Source of the DNA: Pseudomonas sivasensis
GTDB lineage: Bacteria > Pseudomonadota > Gammaproteobacteria > Pseudomonadales > Pseudomonadaceae
DNA: 64,000 nt
NCBI RefSeq assembly: GCF_013778505.1
Contig: NZ_JAAOWU010000011.1
Span: 1 to 64,000, forward strand
Direction of reading: 5' to 3'
The notes beneath the pieces were generated by a model that made no database searches, was not told the origin of the DNA, and was given only the letters and a program-made list of their open reading frames with translations. Made by a program: the position numbers and the translations under genes. Positions 26,183 through 35,400 of this stretch are shown piece by piece (the first letter of the stretch is position 1; every line of letters begins with the position of its first letter).

Positions 26183-26686
26183 ATGACTCAAGTCAAACTG
26201 ACCACCAACCACGGCGAGATCGTCATCGAGCTGAACGCCGAGAAAGCGCCGATCACCGTCGCCAACTTCATCGAGTACGTGAACGCTGGCCACTACGAAA
26301 ACACCGTTTTCCACCGCGTCATCGGTAACTTCATGATCCAGGGCGGCGGTTTCGAGCCAGGCATGAAAGAGAAGAAAGACAAGCGTCCAAGCATCCAGAA
26401 CGAAGCGGACAACGGCCTTTCCAACGACAAGTACACCGTCGCCATGGCCCGTACCATGGAGCCGCATTCGGCCTCCGCACAGTTCTTCATCAACGTGGCC
26501 GATAACGCCTTCCTGAACCACAGCGGCAAGAACGTGCAGGGTTGGGGCTACGCCGTGTTCGGTAAAGTCACCGAAGGCCAGGACGTTGTCGACAAGATCA
26601 AAGGCGTGTCCACCACGTCCAAAGCCGGTCACCAGGACGTTCCAGCAGAAGACGTAATCGTCGAGAAAGCCGAGATCGTTGGGTGA
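26183..26686 (+). CDS. ppiB: Peptidyl-prolyl cis-trans isomerase B (cytoplasmic cyclophilin)
   Basis: A 167-residue cyclophilin with the whole fold: VIELNAEKAPITVANFIEYV, FHRVIGNFMIQGGGFEPGM (catalytic Arg and the QGG loop), MARTMEPHSASAQFFINV and VFGKVTEGQDVVDKI. There is no signal peptide, so it is the cytoplasmic PpiB rather than PpiA. The ATG at 26183 has GAAAGAG eight bases ahead; a GTG at 26177 is too close to it. Its stop overlaps the lpxH start (GTGA), so the two are co-translated. Confidence 0.96.
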   Translation: MTQVKLTTNHGEIVIELNAEKAPITVANFIEYVNAGHYENTVFHRVIGNFMIQGGGFEPGMKEKKDKRPSIQNEADNGLSNDKYTVAMARTMEPHSASAQFFINVADNAFLNHSGKNVQGWGYAVFGKVTEGQDVVDKIKGVSTTSKAGHQDVPAEDVIVEKAEIVG

Positions 26687-27432
26687 TATTGCTGATTTCA
26701 GATTTGCATCTGGAAGAGGAGCGCCCGGACATCACCCGGGCGTTTCTGGATCTGCTCCACGGCCGCGCCCGTGGCGCCCAGGCGTTGTACATTCTGGGGG
26801 ACTTCTTCGAAGCCTGGATTGGCGACGATGGGATGACCCCCTTTCAACGTTCGATTTGCGCAGCCCTGCGCGAGCTGAGCGACAGCGGTACCCCGATTTT
26901 TATCATGCATGGCAACCGCGATTTCCTGATCGGCAAGGCGTTCTGCAAAGCAGCAGGCGCGACCTTGCTCAAGGACCCGAGTGTCGTGCAGTTGTATGGC
27001 GAACCCGTGCTGTTGATGCACGGCGACAGCCTCTGCACCCGCGACGTGGGTTATATGAAGCTGCGGCGCATCCTGCGTAACCCGATTGTGCTGTTTATCC
27101 TGCGTCACTTGCCCTTGCGCACCCGCCACAAGCTGGCGCGCAAGCTGCGCAGTGAGAGCCGGGCGCAGACGCGCATGAAGGCCAACGACATTGTCGATGT
27201 AACCCCCGAGGAAGTGCCGCGGGTGATGCAGCAGTTCGGCGTGCGCACCCTGGTCCACGGCCATACCCACCGCCCGGCGATCCACAAACTGCAGATTGGC
27301 GAGCAGGCGGCCAAGCGCATTGTGCTGGGGGATTGGGACAAGCAGGGTTGGGCGTTGCAGGTGGATGAGCAAGGGTTTCAGTTGGCGGCGTTTGATTTTG
27401 TGAACCCGCAGCTGGCATTGCCTGGCGCCTGA
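26683..27432 (+). CDS. lpxH: UDP-2,3-diacylglucosamine diphosphatase
   Basis: This 249-residue peripheral-membrane metallophosphoesterase hydrolyses UDP-2,3-diacylglucosamine to lipid X in lipid A synthesis. All the metal motifs are present: SDLHLEEERP at the start, GDFFEAWIGDD, HGNRDF, MHGDSLCTRD and HGHTHRP. The start is a GTG at 26683 overlapping the ppiB stop. The ppiB-lpxH pairing is conserved in gammaproteobacteria. Confidence 0.96.
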   Translation: MILLISDLHLEEERPDITRAFLDLLHGRARGAQALYILGDFFEAWIGDDGMTPFQRSICAALRELSDSGTPIFIMHGNRDFLIGKAFCKAAGATLLKDPSVVQLYGEPVLLMHGDSLCTRDVGYMKLRRILRNPIVLFILRHLPLRTRHKLARKLRSESRAQTRMKANDIVDVTPEEVPRVMQQFGVRTLVHGHTHRPAIHKLQIGEQAAKRIVLGDWDKQGWALQVDEQGFQLAAFDFVNPQLALPGA

Positions 27433-27475
27433 GACCTCAAACACCACCGATCCAATGTGAACAGAGATAAAAATA

Positions 27476-27562
27476 TGGGAGGGGGCTTGCCCCCGATGGC
27501 TGTGGATCCGTCAGCATTTTTTGGCTGACCCACCGCTATCGGGGGCAAGCCCCCTCCCACAT
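27476..27562. repeat. REPIN between lpxH and the efflux operon
   Basis: ATATGGGAGGGGGCTTGCCC at 27474-27493 and GGGGCAAGCCCCCTCCCACA near 27542-27561 form the outer arms; the inner stems are GATGGCTGTGGATCCGTCAG and CTGACCCACCGCTATC. It sits between convergent lpxH and emrB, where it could serve as a shared transcript end. Confidence 0.9.
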
Positions 27563-27587
27563 CTGATTGCATTCCAGTCCGTGTGGA

Positions 27588-29117
27588 TCAGTGGCCGCTT
27601 GCTTCGGGCCCTGCCTTGGCGCCAAACGGCGGCTTCGCCAGCCACACCAGCAGCATCAATCCCATGAACATCCACCCCAACAACGTGAAGTAATCCACGG
27701 TGGACATCATGTACGCCTGGCTGGTGAGGATCTGGTCCAACTGCGCATAGGCCTTGTGCCCTGCCCCACCCAACGCATCCAGCGCATTGCGCGTGGCCGC
27801 GTCATAGGTGGTCATGTTCTCGCTCATGTACGCATGGTGCTGGTCCGCCCGGCGAATCCAGATCCAGGTGGTCAGCGACGCCGCAAAACTGCCGCCTAAC
27901 GTACGCAGGAAGGTTGCCAGGCCCGCACCGTCGGCAATCTGGTGCGGTGGCAGGTCGGACATCAAGATGCTCAGGGTCGGCATAAAGAACAGTGCAACAC
28001 CAATCCCCATGAACAACTGCACAAGGGCGATGTGGGTGAAGTCCACTTCATTGGTAAAGCCTGCGCGCATGAAGCAGCTCAAGCCAATCGCCAGGAACGC
28101 CAGGCCCGCCAGCAGACGCAGGTCGAACTTGTGCGCGTACTTGCCCACGAACGGCGACATCAGCACCGGCAGAATCCCGATCGGTGCCACCGCCAGGCCG
28201 GCCCAGGTGGCGGTGTAGCCCATCTGGGTTTGCAGCCATTGTGGCAGGATCAGGTTGATGCCAAAGAAGCCCGCGTAACCGAGGATCAACACGATGGTGC
28301 CGATGCGGAAGTTGCGGTAGGCAAACAGCCGCAGGTTGACCACTGGGTGCTTATCGGTCAGTTCCCAGATGACGAACACCGCCAGGGCAATCGCCGAAAT
28401 CGCCGCGCCGATGATGATGAAGTTGGATTCGAACCAATCCAGGTCATTGCCCTTGTCGAGGATGATCTGCAAGGCGCCGACCCCCACGATCAGGCTTAAC
28501 AACCCGACGTAATCCATCGGCTGATAACTGGTGACCACAGGTCGCTTCTTCAGCTGAGCACGCACCACCATCACCGCAAAGATGCCGATGGGGACGTTGA
28601 TAAAGAAGATCCACGGCCAGCTGTAGCTGTCGGTGATCCAGCCGCCGAGGATCGGCCCGGCAATCGGCGCGACCACCGTGACCATCGCCAGTAACGCGAG
28701 GGCCATGCCGCGCTTCGCCGGCGGGTAGACCGCAATCAACAAGGTTTGGGTCATCGGGTACAACGGCCCCGCCACCAAGCCTTGCAGTACCCGAAAGCCG
28801 ATCAGCTCGGGCATCGAAGTGGAAATCCCGCACAGGAACGATGCCAGCACAAACAGAATGGTCGCCCACAGAAACAGCTTCACCTCGCCAAAGCGTCGGC
28901 TCAACCAACCGGTGAGCGGCAAGGCGATGGCGTTGCTCACCGCAAACGAGGTGATCACCCAGGTGCCCTGCTCCGAACTCACGCCCAGGTTGCCGGAAAT
29001 GGTCGGCAACGCCACGTTGGCGATGGTGGTGTCGAGCACCTGCATAAAAGTCGCCAGCGACAGGCCAATGGTGGCCATCAACAGGCTGGGTGGCGTGAAC
29101 GAGGCGTTATTGCTCAT
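27588..29117 (-). CDS. emrB: MFS multidrug efflux transporter, DHA2/EmrB-QacA family
   Basis: A 509-residue inner-membrane drug/proton antiporter of the 14-helix class. It shows FMQVLDTTIANVALPTISGN (motif D1 of DHA2), WLSRRFGEVKLFLWA, FRVLQGLVAGPLYPMTQTLL and IAGPILGGWITDSYSWPWIF (motif C), with IWIRRADQHHAY in the long loop before the last helices. Its ATG shares one base with the emrA stop (TGATG). With EmrA and the outer-membrane factor it should form a tripartite pump. Confidence 0.93.
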   Translation of the reverse strand: MSNNASFTPPSLLMATIGLSLATFMQVLDTTIANVALPTISGNLGVSSEQGTWVITSFAVSNAIALPLTGWLSRRFGEVKLFLWATILFVLASFLCGISTSMPELIGFRVLQGLVAGPLYPMTQTLLIAVYPPAKRGMALALLAMVTVVAPIAGPILGGWITDSYSWPWIFFINVPIGIFAVMVVRAQLKKRPVVTSYQPMDYVGLLSLIVGVGALQIILDKGNDLDWFESNFIIIGAAISAIALAVFVIWELTDKHPVVNLRLFAYRNFRIGTIVLILGYAGFFGINLILPQWLQTQMGYTATWAGLAVAPIGILPVLMSPFVGKYAHKFDLRLLAGLAFLAIGLSCFMRAGFTNEVDFTHIALVQLFMGIGVALFFMPTLSILMSDLPPHQIADGAGLATFLRTLGGSFAASLTTWIWIRRADQHHAYMSENMTTYDAATRNALDALGGAGHKAYAQLDQILTSQAYMMSTVDYFTLLGWMFMGLMLLVWLAKPPFGAKAGPEASGH

Positions 29118-30316
29118 CAGCGTTGCACAGCCTTGGGAGCGGCGACGCTGTTGTCATGGATCAACTGGGTGATCATGGCATCGGCTTCGGCCAATTGGCG
29201 GTCATACACGTTGGTGGTGAAAGAGGCCTTTTGTGGCGGCTGTTGCGCCAGCACGGGACCGCTCTGGTCGTGCAGGTCCACATTCACCACGGTGCTCAAG
29301 CCAACGCGCAGTGGGTGCTTGGCCAACTCTTCGGCATTGATATGGATGCGCACCGGTACTCGCTGCACGATCTTGATCCAGTTACCGGTGGCGTTCTGCG
29401 CCGGCAACAGGGCGAACGCGCTGCCGGTGCCGGCGCCGAGGCTGTCGACGGTGCCGCTGTATTTCACATCGCTGCCATAGATATCCGACTCGATGTCCAC
29501 CGGTTGGCCAATGCGCATGTCGCGCAGTTGGGTTTCCTTGAAGTTGGCGTCGATCCACAGTTGGTTCAGCGGGATCACGGCCATCAATGCGGTACCCGGC
29601 TGCACGCGCTGGCCCAGTTGTACGGAGCGCTTGGCGACATAGCCGGTGACCGGCGCGATCAGGGTGCTGCGCGCATTGGTCAGGTAGGCCTGACGCAATT
29701 GCGCGGCGGCAGCTTGCACGTCCGGATGGGACGAGATCACCGTGTCATCCACCAGGGCGTTGCTGGTTTTGAGCTGCTGCTCAAGGTTGGTCAGGGCGTT
29801 CTTGGCGGCCGTCAGGCTGTCACGGGCATGGGACAGTTCCTCCAGGGAAATCGCCCCGCCCTGGGCCAGGGTCTTACGACGGTTGTAGTTGTCCTGAGCG
29901 GTCTGCACATCGGCTTTCTGCGCGTTGACCTGGGCTTTCATGCCATCAACGTTGCTGTACAAGCCACGCACCTGGCGCACGGTACGCGCCAGGTTGGCCT
30001 GGGCACTTTGCAGGCCGACGGCGGCGTCATTCGGGTCGAAGTTGACCAGCACCTGGCCTTCGTGGACCAAGTCGCCATCGTCCGCGCCGATGCTCACCAC
30101 GGTGCCGGTGACCAGCGGGGTGATTTCCACCACGTTGCCGTTCACATAAGCGTCGTCGGTGCTCTCGTTGAAGCGCCCGTAGAATTCGTGCCAGGCCCAT
30201 ACGCCGAGGACGCTGAGGATGACGATCAGCGCAAGGCCGATCAGCATGACTTTGCGTTTGCGCGGGTTGTTGTCTTTGGGTTGTTCTGTAGCGTTAGTGT
30301 TTTCGGCAGTGGCCAT
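29117..30316 (-). CDS. emrA: Membrane fusion protein of efflux pump, EmrA/HlyD family
   Basis: This 399-residue adaptor is anchored by one N-terminal membrane helix (VMLIGLALIVILSVLGVWAW). The barrel-sandwich half motifs are FNESTDDAYVNGNVVEITPL and VTGYVAKRSVQLGQRVQPGT; the periplasmic coiled-coil hairpin lies between about residues 110 and 210. It links EmrB to the outer-membrane channel. It begins 15 bases after the OMF gene. Confidence 0.93.
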   Translation of the reverse strand: MATAENTNATEQPKDNNPRKRKVMLIGLALIVILSVLGVWAWHEFYGRFNESTDDAYVNGNVVEITPLVTGTVVSIGADDGDLVHEGQVLVNFDPNDAAVGLQSAQANLARTVRQVRGLYSNVDGMKAQVNAQKADVQTAQDNYNRRKTLAQGGAISLEELSHARDSLTAAKNALTNLEQQLKTSNALVDDTVISSHPDVQAAAAQLRQAYLTNARSTLIAPVTGYVAKRSVQLGQRVQPGTALMAVIPLNQLWIDANFKETQLRDMRIGQPVDIESDIYGSDVKYSGTVDSLGAGTGSAFALLPAQNATGNWIKIVQRVPVRIHINAEELAKHPLRVGLSTVVNVDLHDQSGPVLAQQPPQKASFTTNVYDRQLAEADAMITQLIHDNSVAAPKAVQR

Positions 30317-30331
30317 GACAAATACCTCAAA

Positions 30332-31786
30332 TTATTCCGTGCGAGTGGCTGGGGTGGTCGACGCCACGTTGTCGGCGTTGAACCCGCCGCCCAGGGCCTG
30401 CATCAATTGAATCGATAGAGCGATCTGCCCGGCATTCAGGGTCGCCAGCTGACGCTGGGCCTGCAGCAATTGCTGTTCGATGCTGAGCACGTCCAGGTAG
30501 TTACCGATCCCGGAGCCGTACCGCTGAAGCACCGTGTCGTAGGACTGCTGGGCAATATCGGTAGCGTGTTGCTGGGCCTGGATCTGCCGGCCGGTTTCGC
30601 GCAGTTGCGAAAGGGTGTTGCCAATATCACCCAAGGCTTGCACCAGGGTTTTGTTGTATTGGGCCACGGCGAGGTCGTAGTCGGCGTCGCGGGCATCGAG
30701 GCCGGCGCGCAGGCGGCCGCCGTCAAAGATCGGCAGCGAGATCGTTGGCGCGATATTGAAGAAGCGGCTGGCCGACCCGAACATCGCATCCCCCAGCAAC
30801 GACTCGGCCCCGGCGCTCGCGCTCAGGTTGAGGTTGGGGTAGAAGCGCGTCTTGCTGGCCGCGATGTCCTTGCTCGCCGCCTCCACACGCCACCGTGCGG
30901 CGATCAGGTCCGGGCGACGGCCCAACAGTTCGGCAGGCAACACCGACGGTACGGCAACGGCAGCGGGTTTCAACACACTGGGACGCGCCAGCTCATTGCC
31001 GCGATCCGGGCCTTTACCGAGCAGCACCGCCAGGGCGATCTTGGCACTCTGCAGTTGTTTTTCAGCGTCGATCAATTGCGATTGGGAGCTGGCTTCCAGG
31101 CTTTCGGTCTGCTGGTACTGATAGTGGCTGTCGATGCCCGAATCCAGGCGGCGCTTGCTGAGATCGAGCATTTGCCGGGTGCGCTTGAGGTCGTCAGTGG
31201 CCAGGTCCCGCACGATATGGGCCTGGCCCAGGTCGCTGTAGGCCTTGGCCACATCAGCAGCCAGGGTCAGGCGCGCGGCCTGTTGATCGACTTCAGCGGC
31301 ACGGGCCTGGCCCAATGCAGCTTCCCAGGCGGCGCGCTGGCCACCCCAGAGGTCGAAGGTGTAGTTGAAGCTGGCACCGATTTTTCGCACGGTGGAGTAC
31401 GCATCGCCCTGCCCCAGCGGGTCCTGATCCTTGGCCAGGCGCGAACGGGTCACACCGGCGCTGGCATCCAGGGTCGGCATGCGCGACGCGTCGGCGGCGT
31501 AGGCGGCCGCTTCGGCCTGGTGGGCACGGGCGCTCGCCACTTGCATGTCGGGGCTGTTTTGCAGGGCTTCATGGATCAGGCCGTCGAGCTGTGGGTCGCC
31601 GAGGCCTTTCCACCAATCGGCGCTGGGCCAGGCCGCACTCGACAGGGTCACGCCGCTCAGGGATTTACCGGCTTGCAGAGTGTTGGCGTCGAGGCGCTGG
31701 CCTTGGGTGTCGAGGCCGCTGAAATTGGCGCAACCGGCCATGCTCATGGCGACCAGCACTAGGCATAGGGCACGTGGATTCATCAT
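30332..31786 (-). CDS. Outer membrane efflux lipoprotein, NodT/OprM family
   Basis: A 484-residue TolC-like channel with a lipoprotein signal (LVLVAMSMAGCANF, lipid Cys at about 19). Two OEP repeats are visible: SPDMQVASARAHQAEAAAYA and the second starting near KDIAASKTRFYPNLNLSASA, with GRRPDLIAARWRVEAAS, a family hallmark, between them. It overlaps the marR gene by four bases. It provides the outer-membrane exit duct for the EmrAB pump encoded downstream. Confidence 0.92.
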   Translation of the reverse strand: MMNPRALCLVLVAMSMAGCANFSGLDTQGQRLDANTLQAGKSLSGVTLSSAAWPSADWWKGLGDPQLDGLIHEALQNSPDMQVASARAHQAEAAAYAADASRMPTLDASAGVTRSRLAKDQDPLGQGDAYSTVRKIGASFNYTFDLWGGQRAAWEAALGQARAAEVDQQAARLTLAADVAKAYSDLGQAHIVRDLATDDLKRTRQMLDLSKRRLDSGIDSHYQYQQTESLEASSQSQLIDAEKQLQSAKIALAVLLGKGPDRGNELARPSVLKPAAVAVPSVLPAELLGRRPDLIAARWRVEAASKDIAASKTRFYPNLNLSASAGAESLLGDAMFGSASRFFNIAPTISLPIFDGGRLRAGLDARDADYDLAVAQYNKTLVQALGDIGNTLSQLRETGRQIQAQQHATDIAQQSYDTVLQRYGSGIGNYLDVLSIEQQLLQAQRQLATLNAGQIALSIQLMQALGGGFNADNVASTTPATRTE

Positions 31787-32253
31787 TTACCTACCCGCTG
31801 AAGGGTGATGGGATCACCCGCAGCTATCAGAATTTTCTTGAGGATCTGTTCCAGGGTTTCCAACTCGCCGGGCTCCAATACGCCCGCCAGTTGGTTCAGC
31901 GCCTGGGCGCCGATGTGCGGCAGCATGTCCGCCAGGCGCTGGCCGTCGGCAGTCAACACCAACTGCACCTGGCGTCGGTCCAGCTCGGAACGCTTGCGGC
32001 TGAGCAGGTTTTTTTGCTCCAGGCGATCGAGCATGCGGGTCATCGAACCGCTGTCCAGGGACAGGTTGCGGCACAGCTCCGCCGGGGTGTCGACGCCGAA
32101 CTGGGCCATGATGATCAACACCTTGAACTGCGCGGCCGTGATGCCGTGGGGTTCCATATGGGTGTCGATGATGCGGTCCTTGAGGATCGCAGCGCGGCCC
32201 AGCAACAGGCCGAGATGGCAGTTGTGGAAGTTTTCGGGGGTGAAATGGGGCAT
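31783..32253 (-). CDS. MarR-family transcriptional repressor of the efflux operon
   Basis: A 156-residue winged-helix regulator. Recognisable are HGITAAQFKVLIIMAQFGVD, CRNLSLDSGSMTRMLDRLEQ (recognition helix) and the wing LLSRKRSELDRRQVQLVLTA. It is first in the marR-OMF-emrA-emrB operon, and two palindromes lie directly before it (32271-32322), so autorepression released by a phenolic or drug-like ligand is the likely logic, as for EmrR/MprA. Confidence 0.92.
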   Translation of the reverse strand: MPHFTPENFHNCHLGLLLGRAAILKDRIIDTHMEPHGITAAQFKVLIIMAQFGVDTPAELCRNLSLDSGSMTRMLDRLEQKNLLSRKRSELDRRQVQLVLTADGQRLADMLPHIGAQALNQLAGVLEPGELETLEQILKKILIAAGDPITLQRVGK

Positions 32254-32270
32254 CGAAAGTCACCTTATTG

Positions 32271-32322
32271 CTGCCTAGGCAGCGAATGTATGACGAGATG
32301 TTACTGCTTAGGCAGCGAATGT
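32271..32322. promoter_or_regulatory. Tandem palindromic operators for the MarR regulator
   Basis: TGCCTAGGCAGCGAATGT at 32272-32289 and TGCTTAGGCAGCGAATGT at 32305-32322 are direct repeats 33 bases apart, about three helical turns. Each is centred on a palindrome: CTGCCTAGGCAG (perfect, 32271-32282) and CTGCTTAGGCAG (one mismatch, 32304-32315). The first begins 18 bases before the marR ATG. This is the expected form and place for a MarR dimer operator pair. Confidence 0.82.
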
Positions 32323-32372
32323 CAAATGGAATAATTAGCTTGCTTGCTAATTCGACGACAGGCGGGAGCAAA

Positions 32373-32463
32373 TGTGTGAGGGGGCTTGCCCCCGATCACG
32401 GTGTGTCAGTCACTACATCTGCTGACTGTCACACCGCAATCGGGGGCAAGCCCCCTCACACAT
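32373..32463. repeat. REPIN with matched substitution in both arms
   Basis: The arms read TGTGTGAGGGGGCTTGCCCC (from 32373) and GGGGCAAGCCCCCTCACACA (to 32462). Compared with the other copies (GTGGGAGG/CCTCCCAC), both arms carry the same G-to-T/C-to-A change, so pairing is kept. The inner stem is CGGTGTGTCAGTCA against TGACTGTCACACCG. It lies between the efflux operon promoter and the 3' end of tamB. Confidence 0.92.
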
Positions 32464-32481
32464 TGGTTGACCGACTAGGAC

Positions 32482-35400
32482 TTAGAAATCGCGCTTGTAG
32501 AAAATGTCGAGGGAACTGGCCACGCCACTCGCCACCTCCAGGTATACCTTCTTGCTCAGCAGGTAGCGCAAGGCAATGGTGCTGGCCGGTTCGAACACGC
32601 CCACGCCATAGCGCAGGCTGAGCTTCTCGGTGATCTTGCCGCTGGCTACTACGGCGGTGTTATTGCCGCTGCCCTGGGTGTCGAGGTCGAAGTCCTGAAT
32701 GCCCAACTTGGTGGCGATGTCCGAGGTCACCCCGGCGCTGCCCATCAAACCCAGGCCCAGCGCCGCTTCGGCGAGCATGTTGTTGTCTTCGCCAGTGGTG
32801 GTGCGTGAACGCCCCAGTACCAAGTACGACAACGCATCCTCTTGGGCCATCGCCGGCTCGGAGAAAATCTGCGTAGTCGGTTGCTCGGCGCTGCCGCTCA
32901 GGCGAATACCGGCGGTCACGGTCCGCGACGGCTCTGTGGTGACACGCACCGCCTCGATGTCCAGGAACGGCTGGTCCAGAGGGCCGGCAAACAGCAGACG
33001 TGCCCGCCGCACATTGAGCCGCTGACCGTAAGCGCGGTAGCGGCCATCGTTGAGCCAAAGCTCACCACGAGTGTCCATGTTGTCGCCGATATGCACATGA
33101 CCCTGCACCTTGGCGGTGAGGCCGAAGCCTGAGAAGTTGAGCTGGTCTTCGCCCACTGCCACGTCGATATCCATGGCCATGGCCATCGCTGGCTTGCCCT
33201 CCTCGGTCTGACTGCCGACGATGATAGTGTCGTCCGAGACCTTGACCGTCGACGGCGGCAATTCGCGCACGGTGATGTCGCCACGCGGGATCTTCACTTT
33301 GCCGGCAATCGCCAGTTTGTCGTCCTTCAAGGTGATCTTCAGGTCCGGCGCCACTTCCAGCGTGGCGTAGGGTTCGACTGTGACCGGCAATTGCGAGCCT
33401 TGCAGACTGAGGTCCACGGCCAGGGCCTGCCCCCAGTCGATCTGGCCCTTGAGGCTGCCCTGCCCGGCTTTGCCACTGCGCCAACCACCATTGAGCTGCA
33501 CGCTTTCGCCAGCGATGAGAGCCTGCACGTTCAGGCCTTCGAGGCTGACGGGCAACTCCGGACCAGAGACTTCGCCGCCGATCAGGTTCACATTGCCGTT
33601 GATCTGCGGCGCGAGCAGGCCACCGGAAATCCGGCCGTTGCCGTTGAGCTTGCCGTTGAGGGTTTCCACCATCGGCACAAACGGACGCGCTACCGCCAGG
33701 TCCAGCCCGGTGAGGCTGAAATTGCCAGTGATCGGCTTGTTCTTCGGCAGCGGATTAATCTGCGCCTGCAACAGCAATTCACCGAGCTTGCCACCCCGGA
33801 AGTTCAACTGTGTGTCGATGCGCTTGGGGTTGAGGGTGGTTTCAAGCTTGAGGGTGTCGTAAGGAAAATCCAGCCACTGGTCCTTGTCCTTGACGCGCAA
33901 AGTGCCGCCGCTGGCATCCACCGAAATCAAGCCCTTGGGGCCGCTGTCGGGCAGGTCGAGCTGGACATCGGCATTGAGCCTGCCGCGCCAGGCAAAATCC
34001 TTGGGCAAAAAGGCCGCGAGGCTGTCGATTGGGAATTGCTTGAGGTGGTAACGCAACTTGGGCTCGGGCATCAGGCGCTGGTCTTCGCCGCACAGACTGG
34101 CGCCGCCGGAGACCCAGCAGTGCGCCGCGAAGGTCAGCTTGCCGTCGGCCATGTAATCGATCTTCGCCGGGGCTTGCAGTTTCCAATCCTGCCCGCCGGC
34201 CTGGACATCACCGCTGGCCAGGCGCCCGCGCCAGTTGCCTTTGTCGAGGTTGCCGTCCAGGGCCAGGGCCAGCTTGACCAGCGGACCGGCCAAGTCGAGC
34301 TGGACCTTCTGGTTCTTGATGTCGCCTTGAGCGCTGGCGGTCAGGGTGCCGATCTGGGTGTCGCCGCTTTGAATACCGCTGCCTTTGAGGTCGATCTTGG
34401 CGCGCTGGGCGCTGTCGAGGGTAGCGCCGAGGCTGAGGCTTTGCAGGCGGTTGTCGGCAAACGCCAGTTGCTGGCCCTTGATGTCGAGTTTGCCCTGAGG
34501 CGCATTCAGGCTGCCGGCCACGTCGAGGCGGCCATTGATCTGCCCGCGTAACTGCGGCCAGAGCTGGGCGAGGCGCGCCAGCTTGATGTCGATCTGCCCG
34601 GCCAGGCGTTGTTGCAGGCTGCCGCTGCCGTTGATGCGGTTGTCACCCAGGCGAATATCCAGGTTGGCCAGGGTCCATTGCTCCCCTGCACCTTCGGCCT
34701 TGGCCGCCAGCACGGCGGTTTGGCCCCGCAGGCGGCCCTTGAGGTCGAGGTCGGCATTCAGCTTGAGTTGCTCGTTCTTGAACTCGCCCTTGCTGCGCAG
34801 CGGACCGGCCAACGTACCCGGCAGTTCAGCGACCCAGTACGCCGGATTGAGCGCCGACAGGTCCAGCGCGGTATCCCAGGCGATGCCATCGGCGAACTGC
34901 AGGTTCAGATGGCCTTCGGCCTTACCTTGACCGGCGGTGAGTTTCAGCTCGGGCAGGAAGACTTGCTTGAGGTCGCCACTGAACGGCGTGACCACATTGA
35001 ACTTGCCGGCCGGGCCGTCGAGGTCGGCCTTGAGGTTGCCCAGGTAGTTGCCGTCTTTATAGGAAATCTCGCCGTTGAACGTACGCACCGTCACTTGAGG
35101 TTCGTCGATCACGGGATAGAGGCGATGCCAGGGGAAGTCGAGCCAGTCGATCCTGGCATCGGCTGTGAAGCCTTGTTGCCAATCCAGGTTGGCACTCAGC
35201 TTGAGGCTTTGCTTGTCACCGGCATTCAGGTCCAGGCCCGCAATTTGCGCGCCGTTGGCGTCGACTTTGCCTTGCAGCAGCAGGTCCACCGGACCTTTCT
35301 CTGCCGGTAGCACGGCCTTGCCGAGCAGTTGGTAGCCGTTTTTCAGATCACCCTTGGCGGTGAGGTCCAGTTGATTGAGTTGCAGGGTGTCGGGCAGATC

